Source: an uncultured bacterium
GTDB taxonomy: Bacteria; Cyanobacteriota; Vampirovibrionia; Gastranaerophilales; JAILCC01
Length of the DNA stretch: 32,050 bases
NCBI GenBank assembly: GCA_949283935.1
Contig: CASDUJ010000030.1
Span: 1-32,050, forward strand
Reading direction: 5' to 3'
The position numbers were made by a program, and so were the translations under genes. Position 1 is the first letter of the stretch; every line of letters begins with the position of its first letter. Shown here one piece after another: positions 25,327 through 32,050 of the stretch. The notes under the pieces were generated by a model. The model was not told the DNA's origin, made no database searches, and saw only the letters and a program-made list of their open reading frames with translations.

Positions 25327-26433
25327 TTATGTGAATATTTTAAAAGTTTCTTCAATATTCTTTTGAATTACTTTTTTAACATTTTCCATTTCAGTTTCAA
25401 TAGCTTTGTGTTGAGTTTCTATATTTTTCTCTTCTACTTCAAGTATTTTATCTTGAGCTTGAACTTCTGCAGTTTCAGCTTCATATTTAGCCAAAACATC
25501 AGCGTCATCTTCTGTATAATATCTTTGTTTAAAACCACTGTCTTCATCTGCACGCCAATCAATTACAGATTTTGCTCCATCTGGATTTATCTTAGAATCA
25601 ACATCATTCCAATCGTCTAAAGCACCTTGATATTGTTCAGTGCTCATTCCGTCTGCATAATCATAACCATATTTAGATACTAAGTAATCATAAAATGCTT
25701 TTGTCACTACTTGAGCCTTTCCACTAACCAAAAGTGTTTGAATATCAATACCATTAGCATCTACATATGAATCATTAACCTCGTAGTTGTAACTATTGAC
25801 AGCTTGTACGGTAAATAATCCTTGATAGTCTTCATCTAATTTCTCGTATTCTTCTTTCGAGAGATTGGGGTTAACCTTATAGTACACATTTGAATTATCT
25901 GTAGTCTCACTTTTAGTCTCATCTTTAGTTTCGTCTTTAGTTTCGTCTTTAGTTTCGTCTGTAGTTTCGGCTGTAGTCTCATCTTTAGTTTCGGTGGTTG
26001 AAGAACTTGAATTATTTACTCTTATATATGCTGCCTGATTATTTGACTCTAGATCATTAAACTGCTCTTCAGTTATAGTTGTAGCATCCTCATTAGGAAT
26101 ATATTGTGTATCATTCTTTGGTGTAGTTGCTAAATATGGAGCAGGGTTCAAAGCAGTTCCGCCTGTCCCAATCAACATAAAACCACCATCATAAAGGTTT
26201 TTAAAAGTAAGTTCGTTCCAAACAGTAGACGTGTTACCATCAGTTTTACTTGTTAAGTTACTAGAAATAGCAATAATTTTGTTATTCATGCCATCTGAAT
26301 AAGCACGTGCAATTTCGGCAGTTTTGTATGCTAATTGTAAACGACGCGTATTTATCGTTTGAGATTGATATTCAAGGTCACTTTTCCTTGCTGTTAGTGC
26401 TAGATACCTTGCTTGACTCGCTGCTAAACCCAT
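25327..26433 (-). CDS. MGLAASQ-type protein with repeat linker, 368 aa
   Basis: Starts MGLAASQARYLALTARKSDL at ATG 26433, with AAGGAG 8 nt upstream. No signal peptide or membrane segment is present. Layout: a conserved helical N-terminus (1-54), a variable middle, then the conserved block IQTLLVSGKAQVVTKAF. A C-terminal helix follows, containing YYTEDDADVLAKYEAET and NIETQHKAIETEMENVKKVI. Its neighbour at 26578-27441 has the same ends: 46 of the first 54 residues are identical. The middle here carries an acidic low-complexity linker, eight tetrapeptides of ETKD/ETTD type, and is longer than in the paralogue. Conserved helical ends around a variable centre recall flagellin-like or other axial proteins exported without a signal peptide, but no homology is shown. 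Function unknown. Confidence 0.78.
   Translation of the reverse strand: MGLAASQARYLALTARKSDLEYQSQTINTRRLQLAYKTAEIARAYSDGMNNKIIAISSNLTSKTDGNTSTVWNELTFKNLYDGGFMLIGTGGTALNPAPYLATTPKNDTQYIPNEDATTITEEQFNDLESNNQAAYIRVNNSSSSTTETKDETTAETTDETKDETKDETKDETKSETTDNSNVYYKVNPNLSKEEYEKLDEDYQGLFTVQAVNSYNYEVNDSYVDANGIDIQTLLVSGKAQVVTKAFYDYLVSKYGYDYADGMSTEQYQGALDDWNDVDSKINPDGAKSVIDWRADEDSGFKQRYYTEDDADVLAKYEAETAEVQAQDKILEVEEKNIETQHKAIETEMENVKKVIQKNIEETFKIFT
25898..25993. repeat. Tandem 12-bp repeat, eight units, within the 368-aa gene
   Basis: Eight consecutive 12-bp units of TCTTTAGTTTCG type, four of them exact copies and the others with one to three changes. On the coding strand each unit reads Glu-Thr-Lys-Asp or a variant. 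The unit is a multiple of three, so changes in copy number keep the frame. Confidence 0.9.
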
Positions 26434-26577
26434 TTGTTATACTCCTTATATTCTTTAAATTAACTTGCTTTTTGAAAGTACTACTATAAAAAAAACATTT
26501 TATATATACTAAAGTCATATTTTTTATATATTGTTACATTTCTTAATATTTCTGCAGTCCTTTCTTTTTATTCTGTA

Positions 26578-27441
26578 CTATGCGAATGATTTAAATGAAT
26601 TTTCTATATTTTTATCAATTACTTTTTTTACTGATTCCATTTCGGTTTCTATTGCTTTATGTTGAGTTTCTATATTCTTAATTTCCATTTCTAGCATTTT
26701 ATCTTGAGCTTGTATTTCAGCAGTTGCAGCTTCATAATCAGCGTTAACTTGTGCATCATCTTCTGTGTAATAAGATTGCTTAAAAGTACTTGTTGTATCA
26801 GATCGCCAGTCAACTATTGTTGCAATATCGCTAGTTTCAGGAGAAGATTGCCATTTGTCAAGTAGTTCAGAATATGATATTTCCTTACCATCATCATCAA
26901 CATATCTGCCAGTACCATATCCGTGCTGACATAAGTATTGGAAAAATGCTTTCGTTACAATTTGAGCTTGTCCGCTTACTAACAATGTTTGTATATCCAT
27001 ACCATTATAAGATGGATCGGTATCTTTGCGAATCGTAGCTGTCACAGTATATGTGCCATCTGCATTTTTAGTGCAACTTTCTTTTTGAGATTCGGTAAGT
27101 CCGTCATATATTAAACTTGTTATAGAAGACCCCGAAATATATTCTGTATATGGCGAAGGTTGAAGACTTGCTCCATTTGCACCTATTAACTGATAACCAT
27201 TCGATAATAAATTAGAAAAATTTAATTCTTCCCATTCTTTGGTTGTAGTGCCATTTGTAGTTCCGTATTTAGCAACTTTGATTATTTTGTTGTTCATACC
27301 TTCAGTATAAGCCTTGGCTGCCTCAGCAGATTTGTATGCTAATTGAAGCCTGCGAGTATTAATAACTTGAGATTGATATTCTAAGTCGCTTTTTCTCGCT
27401 GTCAATGATAAATATCTGGTTTGGCTTGCTGCTAATCCCAT
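26578..27441 (-). CDS. MGLAASQ-type protein, paralogue, 287 aa
   Basis: Starts MGLAASQTRYLSLTARKSDL at ATG 27441, preceded by AAGGAG; the frame is open further upstream to a GTG at 27498, but that has no ribosome site. It shares the N-terminal helix, the central block IQTLLVSGQAQIVTKAF and the C-terminal helix ending NIENSFKSFA with the 368-residue gene just downstream on the same strand, separated by 136 nt. It lacks the repeat linker. No signal peptide or membrane segment. Tandem duplication with a diverged middle is the simplest origin. Function is unknown; similar N-termini in gut Gastranaerophilales are recalled, not checked. Confidence 0.78.
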   Translation of the reverse strand: MGLAASQTRYLSLTARKSDLEYQSQVINTRRLQLAYKSAEAAKAYTEGMNNKIIKVAKYGTTNGTTTKEWEELNFSNLLSNGYQLIGANGASLQPSPYTEYISGSSITSLIYDGLTESQKESCTKNADGTYTVTATIRKDTDPSYNGMDIQTLLVSGQAQIVTKAFFQYLCQHGYGTGRYVDDDGKEISYSELLDKWQSSPETSDIATIVDWRSDTTSTFKQSYYTEDDAQVNADYEAATAEIQAQDKMLEMEIKNIETQHKAIETEMESVKKVIDKNIENSFKSFA

Positions 27442-27518
27442 CGACTTATACTCCTTTTCGTAACTTTGGCTTTTCGCCTGCATTATCTTTATCGGCACGA
27501 ATTGATAAAAACTTTAAT

Positions 27519-27553
27519 TTTACAAGAAATTTTGTAAAGATTTTGTTACAAAA
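27519..27553. promoter_or_regulatory. Pair of palindromes upstream of the 287-aa paralogue
   Basis: TTTACAA-N6-TTGTAAA (27519-27538) and TTTTGT-T-ACAAAA (27541-27553) lie next to each other, 80-110 nt before the gene start. Both contain TTGT/ACAA half-sites, the pattern of a dimer-binding operator. In A/T-rich DNA chance is a real alternative. Confidence 0.3.
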
Positions 27554-27624
27554 CAAAACAATAATATTCTGCAAAAGCAAACATAACAATTACTTTGGCA
27601 AAAATCGTTTTGTAATTATTTTAA

Positions 27625-28227
27625 TTATTTATTTCGATTTTTCAAAAGATAATTGTATAAATCTATTGTTTTAAAATTAATCTCTAAATTGCGATCTAGT
27701 AAACTTTTTATCGTCATTTTACTACATAAAAAAATCGTTTTATCCAAATTATTACTCTCTTTTAATTCAGCTCTTATTAGTTCAAAACAAGGCTCAATTC
27801 TTGTATTAAGTTCTATTTTATCAGCGAGAAATATAATTTTTTCAAAATTACTCATCCCTATTCTACCAATAGTATGATATTTTATTGCATCAAGTATTTC
27901 CTTGTCAGAGATTCTAAATTGATTTTTTGCAATATAAGCACTCAGAGGAGCGTGTAAAACTTTTGGAGAATTAATTTCGTCTTCATCAATTTCAATAGCT
28001 TTGTTTTTTATTAGTTCAAGCATTTGTTCATACGTATATTCTTTTGCACAATCATGTAATAAGCCGGCGATTTTAGCATTTAGCACATTTAATCCAAATT
28101 TTTCCGCTAAATGTCCAGCCATTTCTGCTGTACCTAAAGAATGCATAAATCTTTCCTCACTTAAATGCAATTTAAGCCAATTAACTATCTTTTCTAGCTC
28201 AATCTCTGTATAAATGATTTTTTTCAA
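27625..28227 (-). CDS. yqeK: HD-domain phosphohydrolase YqeK
   Basis: A 200-residue cytoplasmic HD hydrolase. YqeK proteins cleave diadenosine tetraphosphate symmetrically in characterised members. Metal-binding residues are visible: His29 in HSLGT, His58-Asp59 in LLHDCAKE, the YHTIGR motif near residue 115 and the final Asp in FLADKIE. The start overlaps the nadD end by 29 nt; this nadD-yqeK order is common in bacteria and supports the call. The upstream gene is uridine-kinase-like, and all three form one minus-strand operon. Confidence 0.9.
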   Translation of the reverse strand: MKKIIYTEIELEKIVNWLKLHLSEERFMHSLGTAEMAGHLAEKFGLNVLNAKIAGLLHDCAKEYTYEQMLELIKNKAIEIDEDEINSPKVLHAPLSAYIAKNQFRISDKEILDAIKYHTIGRIGMSNFEKIIFLADKIELNTRIEPCFELIRAELKESNNLDKTIFLCSKMTIKSLLDRNLEINFKTIDLYNYLLKNRNK

Positions 28228-28789
28228 TGTAATCTTTTACCCCCGTAGGCACCAAGTTGGTTATGTCTTGTTTTAATTTTACCATTTCTCTAATCATAGT
28301 GGAAGATATATCCATTTTATCAGATTGTAAAACGCGAAATTTTACACCTTCAAGAGTTTTGCATGCCTCTAATTCTTGTTCATCTCGAATTAAGACAATA
28401 AAATCAAGAAGTTTAACCAAATTTTTAGCATCATGCCATTTATATATGTTCAAAAAAGCATCAGTTCCAATTACAAAATTAATTTTCCCTTCTATGTCTT
28501 GTAATTTTTTGTACAATTCCAAAATTGTTATGTAAGTATAGGAAAGCCCTTTTCTATCATATTCAATCGTATCCAATTTAAATTTAGGATATTTTGTCAA
28601 TGCAATCTTCAACATTTCTAAACGATGTGGAGCAGAACGTTTACAATATGCCAGATTCTTATGAGGTTGAATATAGGCTGGGATAAAAAGAATTTCGTCA
28701 AACTTAAATTCTTCCAAAACCTTCTCTGCCATTCCTAAATGTGCATTGTGAACAGGATTAAATGTCCCAGAAAAAATACAATATCTCAT
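28199..28789 (-). CDS. nadD: Nicotinate-nucleotide adenylyltransferase
   Basis: A 196-residue enzyme adenylating nicotinate mononucleotide to deamido-NAD in NAD synthesis. The Rossmann-type nucleotidyltransferase signature GTFNPVHNAHLG is at residues 8-19, with the HxxH-type His pair. The second motif, DISSTMIREMV, is near the C-terminus. FIPAYIQPHK fits the substrate loop. The ATG is one base after the stop of the uridine-kinase-like gene (TAA-G-ATG), so translation is coupled and no separate ribosome site is needed. Its end overlaps yqeK. Confidence 0.95.
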   Translation of the reverse strand: MRYCIFSGTFNPVHNAHLGMAEKVLEEFKFDEILFIPAYIQPHKNLAYCKRSAPHRLEMLKIALTKYPKFKLDTIEYDRKGLSYTYITILELYKKLQDIEGKINFVIGTDAFLNIYKWHDAKNLVKLLDFIVLIRDEQELEACKTLEGVKFRVLQSDKMDISSTMIREMVKLKQDITNLVPTGVKDYIEKNHLYRD

Positions 28790-28790
28790 C

Positions 28791-29687
28791 TTAACTTCTA
28801 ACTAATTCCAAAGTAGTTTCGCTTTTTTTTATCATTTTAATTTCTTTTACAATATCTAAAATTTTGTCTATGAAAATTTTGTAACTTGCAATACTGGCCT
28901 CGCCGTTCAATACAATATCTGCTTCATTTTTTGTTGGACGAATGTAAATTTGGGCTTTTTCTAGCGCATTTTGATAAACCTTATCTGCAGATTTTCCAAG
29001 GTCCCTTTCTTTTGCTCTTTTATACCAACGTTTTTTCTGAATTTCTTCGTCTATATCTACGTAAAACTTTACGTCAAAACAACTACCAGAAACTTCTGAA
29101 AAAGTATAAAGCCCTTCCGTTACTATAATTTGCGCTGGTAATGTAAGAATTTTATCTTCGTACCTTTTGGCAGTACCAGACATATCATATTCTGGGGTGT
29201 ATATCGTTTGCCCTTTTTTTAGTTGAGATAAATGCATTGCAAATAAATCTAATTCAAAAGCAGATGGCGAATCTAAATCATAATCTTCAACAAATTTATC
29301 AAAACTTCCTGCCGCAATTACTTCTTTAGAACGATCGTAGTAATAATTATCCATATTTATTTTTGTTATAAGATTTGAAATACTTTCTTTGTGCGCAAAA
29401 TTTTCCAATGCACTAATTAATTCATTAGCAATAGTAGTTTTACCACTTGCAGTTTCTCCTGCGAAGCCTAATGCAACAGGAAATTTTGAAGCATAAAAAA
29501 AACAACGGATAATTTTTCTTGTAACGTTGTTTTTTATTGACTTTACTATAGGAATTTCTAAATTATTGTTCCATTTTAAAATTTCTGCGAGCATGCTTTC
29601 TACTTTAAAAATATTACTTTCTTCACGCTGAAAAATAGGTGTAGTTGCGTATCTTTTGATTTTTTGCATTCTCAATCCGGTGTACAA
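28791..29687 (-). CDS. Uridine-kinase-like P-loop kinase, 298 aa
   Basis: A P-loop kinase of the uridine kinase/phosphoribulokinase family. Walker A GETASGKTT is at residues 77-85. KINMDNYYYDR (near 111) and DLDSPSAFELD (near 135) are the substrate-side motifs, and ITPEYDM-like YTPEYDMSG near 162 and VTEGLYTF near 188 match uridine kinases. The last region holds the lid Arg residues KKRWYKRAKERDLG. About 75 residues precede the P-loop, more than in ordinary Udk, and have no known domain. The start is TTG at 29687, with GGAGG 5 nt upstream; an ATG at 29669 is possible with a weaker site. It heads the operon with nadD and yqeK. Substrate is not proved: uridine is most likely. Confidence 0.82.
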   Translation of the reverse strand: MYTGLRMQKIKRYATTPIFQREESNIFKVESMLAEILKWNNNLEIPIVKSIKNNVTRKIIRCFFYASKFPVALGFAGETASGKTTIANELISALENFAHKESISNLITKINMDNYYYDRSKEVIAAGSFDKFVEDYDLDSPSAFELDLFAMHLSQLKKGQTIYTPEYDMSGTAKRYEDKILTLPAQIIVTEGLYTFSEVSGSCFDVKFYVDIDEEIQKKRWYKRAKERDLGKSADKVYQNALEKAQIYIRPTKNEADIVLNGEASIASYKIFIDKILDIVKEIKMIKKSETTLELVRS

Positions 29688-29780
29688 ATTAACCTCCGAA
29701 AATTTTTGTCATTTTTATCATTTTAACTCTAAAACAGGTTTTTTTTGATAAAAATTTGTATAATGTTAAAAAAAATTAAT

Positions 29781-29809
29781 AAAAAAATGAAGCGTTCATA
29801 AACGCTCCA
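29781..29809 (-). terminator. Rho-independent terminator of rpsU
   Basis: On the minus strand a 9-bp stem with one G-T pair (29801-29809 with 29788-29796, loop of 4) is followed by seven T. It lies 7 nt past the rpsU stop. Confidence 0.9.
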
Positions 29810-29815
29810 TTCTCA

Positions 29816-29998
29816 TTAATAAAATTTTCTATTTCTTTTTCTAGCTGCTTCAGCTTTACGCTTTCTTTTAACACTTGGTTTTTCGTAACGTTCTCTGCGT
29901 TTTATTTCAGATAATATACCAGCCTTTTGAACTTTCTTTTTGAAACGTTTCAAAGCGCTTTCTATACTTTCGTTTTCACCAACTTTAACTTCAGACAT
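29816..29998 (-). CDS. rpsU: 30S ribosomal protein S21
   Basis: A 60-residue basic protein of the small ribosomal subunit, near the mRNA 3' anti-SD region. [20 protein letters not shown] and the following [21 protein letters not shown] are the family hallmarks, and the tail is Arg/Lys-rich ([15 protein letters not shown]). Size is normal. AAGGTG lies 11 nt upstream, a somewhat long spacing. It is transcribed alone, with its own promoter and terminator, and diverges from kdsD. Confidence 0.96.
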   Translation of the reverse strand: MSEVKVGENESIESALKRFKKKVQKAGILSEIKRRERYEKPSVKRKRKAEAARKRNRKFY

Positions 29999-30024
29999 TA
30001 ATTAAACACCACCTTTACAGGAAA

Positions 30025-30053
30025 ATTTTATTCACTCTCAAATAATAACACAA
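30025..30053 (-). promoter_or_regulatory. Candidate rpsU promoter
   Basis: On the minus strand TTGTGT (30048-30053), a 17-nt spacer and TAAAAT (30025-30030) precede the rpsU ribosome site. Confidence 0.4.
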
Positions 30054-30088
30054 AGAAAAAATTTTTTACAAGCTACAAACATTAATTT

Positions 30089-30104
30089 CAAATTAATTTG
30101 CAAA
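30089..30104. repeat. Overlapping A/T-rich palindromes in the rpsU-kdsD gap
   Basis: CAAATTAATTTG (30089-30100) is a perfect 12-bp palindrome overlapped by TTTGCAAA (30097-30104). It could bind a regulator of either divergent gene. Base composition makes chance plausible. Confidence 0.2.
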
Positions 30105-30144
30105 TACAAACTTGTAAATATTTTCGTATTTTTACAGCAAAGTA

Positions 30145-30173
30145 CTTACAAAATATAATTGATGTTCTATAAT
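30145..30173 (+). promoter_or_regulatory. Promoter of kdsD-kdsC
   Basis: CTTACA (30145-30150), 17 nt, and a perfect TATAAT (30168-30173) lie 31 nt before the kdsD ATG. GGAG stands 6 nt before that ATG. Confidence 0.6.
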
Positions 30174-30204
30174 ATATAATTATATTCAGCATTTGGAGTG
30201 AAAT

Positions 30205-31194
30205 ATGGCAATTATAGAACAAACTGAAGAAACAAAAATTTTACAAAGTGCAAAAGAAGTGTTTGAAATAGAAGCTAAATCCGTATTAGAACTTTCAAAT
30301 AGACTAAATTCTTCGTTTGTTCAAGCAATAAACATTTTGTATGCTTGCAAAGGTCGTGTTGTCATTTCCGGCATGGGCAAATCAGGATTAGTAGGAAGAA
30401 AAATTGCAGCTACCTTATCTAGTACAGGAACTCCTTCGTATTTTTTACACCCAGCAGAATCTACTCACGGGGATAGTGGTATATTGACAAAAGAAGATGT
30501 TGTAATAGCAATTTCAAATAGTGGAGAAACAGAAGAATTGCTTAGATTATTACCAATTATCAAACGCATAGGTATTCCGATAATAGCCATAGTAGGGAAA
30601 ATTAATTCGACTCTTGGGGATAAAAGTGATGTAGTTTTAGATGTTACTGTTGAAAAAGAAGCATGCCCTCTTAACAAAGCTCCTACTGCAAGCACAACAG
30701 CTACTTTAGCCATGGGAGATGCTTTAGCAGTATGTTTACTTAAAAAAAGAGGTTTCACTGCAGAAGATTTTTTATTATTTCATCCATCAGGTTCCTTAGG
30801 AAAAGGATTTTTGTATACAGTTAAAGAACTTATGCATTCTGATTATGAACTTCCTGTTATAAGTGCTAACGACAAGTTTACAGATGCAATAAAAATCATT
30901 ACAGAAAAACGATTGGGAATAGGCGTAGTGACTAATACAGAAGGAAAAACCGTTGGAGTAGTATCAGACGGAGATATTAGACGTGCAATAATGAAACACG
31001 CAAATGCAAATGAATTGTTTGTCAAAGATGTTATGAATGCCAATCCTAAATTTATAGAAGAAAAAGATTTAGCAGCAAAAGCACTTCAAATTATGGAAAA
31101 ACATTCTATTACCTCACTTTTAGTAAATGACGAAAATTTGTGTCCCAAAGGTATTATACACATTCACGATTTATTAAAAGCGGGGGTGGCTTAA
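30205..31194 (+). CDS. kdsD: D-arabinose-5-phosphate isomerase (KdsD/KpsF family)
   Basis: A 329-residue cytoplasmic isomerase making arabinose-5-phosphate from ribulose-5-phosphate for Kdo, the inner-core sugar of LPS. The SIS domain (about 1-205) has VISGMGKSG at 53-61 and FLHPAESTHGDSGIL at 80-94, then FHPSGSLGKGFL near residue 190. Two CBS domains (about 206-329) end the chain, as in KdsD and KpsF. The next gene is kdsC, touching it with no gap, which supports the Kdo pathway. Which of the isomer names applies (KdsD, KpsF, GutQ) cannot be decided by sequence alone. Confidence 0.95.
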   Translation: MAIIEQTEETKILQSAKEVFEIEAKSVLELSNRLNSSFVQAINILYACKGRVVISGMGKSGLVGRKIAATLSSTGTPSYFLHPAESTHGDSGILTKEDVVIAISNSGETEELLRLLPIIKRIGIPIIAIVGKINSTLGDKSDVVLDVTVEKEACPLNKAPTASTTATLAMGDALAVCLLKKRGFTAEDFLLFHPSGSLGKGFLYTVKELMHSDYELPVISANDKFTDAIKIITEKRLGIGVVTNTEGKTVGVVSDGDIRRAIMKHANANELFVKDVMNANPKFIEEKDLAAKALQIMEKHSITSLLVNDENLCPKGIIHIHDLLKAGVA

Positions 31195-31719
31195 ATGGGA
31201 TTAAATTTTCAAAACATAAAACTCTTAGGACTAGATGTTGATGGGGTTCTCACGGATGGTTCTATTTCTTACACAGATAACGGACAGGAAATAAAAACCT
31301 TTAATGCTAAAGATGGTCAAGGAATAGCAATGTTAACCAAAATAGGAATTAACGTAGCTATAATAACGGCAAGAACATCATCAATAGTTCAAAGAAGAGC
31401 AGCAGATTTAGGTATTCAGTATATTTACCAGGGAGTAAAAAACAAATTAGATAAACTTGAAGAACTACGCAAAATTTTGGGAATAACATACGAAGAAATA
31501 GCTTATATGGGAGATGATTTGCCAGATATGCTAATATTGCAAAAAGTAGGAATAAAAGCTTGCCCAAATGATGCTATAGAAGAAATAAAAAAAATATGTA
31601 ATTTTAAAGCAAAAAATAATGGAGGCAAAGGGGCAGTAAGAGAACTTACTGATTTAATATATTACCCTGCTAAAATTAAAGCAGAAAAAAGACCTGTAAA
31701 TTTACCACCAATACAATAG
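31195..31719 (+). CDS. kdsC: 3-deoxy-D-manno-octulosonate-8-phosphate phosphatase
   Basis: A 174-residue HAD-family phosphatase of the short, tetrameric C0 type, releasing phosphate from Kdo-8-phosphate. The nucleophile motif is DVDGVLTDG at 14-22 (Asp14 nucleophile, Asp16 acid/base). TARTSSIVQRRAADLGI is the Ser/Thr motif region. MGDDLPDM near residue 102 carries the metal-binding Asp pair, and NDAIEEIKK follows. The C-terminal extension (IKAEKRPVNLPPIQ) is basic and unremarkable. The ATG abuts the kdsD stop (TAA-ATG), so the two are translationally coupled. An AGGAG site for the next gene sits right at its end. Confidence 0.94.
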   Translation: MGLNFQNIKLLGLDVDGVLTDGSISYTDNGQEIKTFNAKDGQGIAMLTKIGINVAIITARTSSIVQRRAADLGIQYIYQGVKNKLDKLEELRKILGITYEEIAYMGDDLPDMLILQKVGIKACPNDAIEEIKKICNFKAKNNGGKGAVRELTDLIYYPAKIKAEKRPVNLPPIQ

Positions 31720-31730
31720 GAGTTTAAACA

Positions 31731-32050
31731 ATGGAAACAAACAAAAAACCGTTTTTTTTCGACTCAACATTAAGAGACGGCAATCAAGCTTTAAAAAAAC
31801 CTTGGAATTTACAAGAAAAAGAATTTGTATTTAATCTCCTAATGAAACTTGGAATTCAAGCTATTGAAGTAGGTTTTGCAGGTTCTTGTGACATGGAATA
31901 TGAAACTTGCAATTATTTAAGTTCTATTGCTAACGAAAATACAATAGTTTGTTCTTTAGCAAGAACAGTAGAAAAAGATATAAATTTAGCTTACGAAGCT
32001 ATAAAGAATGCTCACCGCCCCAGAATTCATACTTTTGTAACACTTTCTCC
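31731..32050 (+). CDS. 2-isopropylmalate synthase-family protein (5' part only)
   Basis: ATG at 31731, with AGGAG 8 nt upstream, gives 106 codons open to the right edge. The chain has the DRE-TIM metallolyase start: FFFDSTLRDGNQALKKPWN, with the TLRDGNQ signature near residues 13-19 (the DRDG-like metal site). AIEVGFAGSCDMEYETC follows, then PRIHTFVTLSP near the edge, which matches the LeuA loop RIHTF. LeuA itself (leucine synthesis), homocitrate synthase and related enzymes share these motifs. The long-loop LeuA form has DGNQAL, which favours 2-isopropylmalate synthase, but the substrate-specific part is outside the window. It is only 11 nt from kdsC, so it may be co-transcribed with the Kdo genes. 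Confidence 0.8.
   Translation, partial: METNKKPFFFDSTLRDGNQALKKPWNLQEKEFVFNLLMKLGIQAIEVGFAGSCDMEYETCNYLSSIANENTIVCSLARTVEKDINLAYEAIKNAHRPRIHTFVTLS

Noticed and set aside
25898-25993. CRISPR array
   Set aside because: The repeats are 12 bp with no spacers and are translated in frame inside a gene.
27442-27520. Cyclic-di-GMP-type riboswitch in the leader of the 287-aa paralogue
   Set aside because: A small GGC-TTTTC-GCC stem and a second 6-bp stem exist, but the conserved core of that riboswitch class is absent.
1-32050. tRNA, rRNA or insertion-sequence remnants
   Set aside because: Gaps are nearly all under 210 nt; none showed T-loop/acceptor patterns, transposase motifs or terminal repeats.

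Overview
The window is about 32 kb of A+T-rich chromosome with dense, mostly housekeeping genes. No mobile element, rRNA, tRNA or CRISPR array was found. Three things suggest a Gram-negative-type bacterium near the Cyanobacteria, most likely a gut Gastranaerophilales (Vampirovibrionia/Melainabacteria). They are Kdo (LPS) genes kdsD-kdsC, exported proteins with Sec and lipobox signals, and two paralogous proteins starting MGLAASQ, a type I associate from memory with that order. The placement is inference; 16S or marker-gene phylogeny would settle it.

Layout. Positions 1-3131 (minus) hold two large lysine/glutamate-rich proteins of unknown function, the first cut by the window edge, and a 64-residue small protein. 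Positions 3240-5935 (minus) carry pgi followed by a NupC-type nucleoside transporter. Positions 6039-8684 (plus) encode two exported proteins: an unknown one and a 663-residue protein built almost wholly of TPRs. A PAS/histidine-kinase-like protein lacking its phosphoacceptor His (8693-9835, minus) diverges from gatB (9971-11428), which is followed by a small lipoprotein and a cytoplasmic GH38 alpha-mannosidase (12087-14561). Converging on these are a small membrane-associated protein and a sugar-binding lipoprotein of ABC-importer type (16497-15262, minus). Divergent from the lipoprotein are rarA, then the overlapping pair pyrG-cdd. Next come a small unknown gene, serA, coaX, class II fba and mgtE.

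Positions 25327-27441 (minus) hold the two MGLAASQ paralogues. They have conserved N- and C-terminal helical segments around a variable centre, and one carries an eight-unit 12-bp tandem repeat. A tight minus-strand operon follows (uridine-kinase-like, nadD, yqeK), then rpsU, and on the plus strand kdsD-kdsC and the start of a 2-isopropylmalate-synthase-family gene cut by the right edge.

How the genes fit together: pgi and fba serve central carbon flow; serA feeds serine synthesis; nupC, cdd, pyrG and the uridine-kinase-like protein cover pyrimidine and nucleoside supply; nadD and coaX make NAD and CoA; the GH38 enzyme and the binding lipoprotein suggest scavenging of mannose-containing oligosaccharides; kdsD/kdsC make Kdo for LPS. 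The most unusual items are the degenerate histidine kinase, the flagellin-like layout of the MGLAASQ paralogues, and several genes whose start codon sits about 6 nt after a -10-like hexamer with no Shine-Dalgarno (SD), suggesting leaderless mRNAs.
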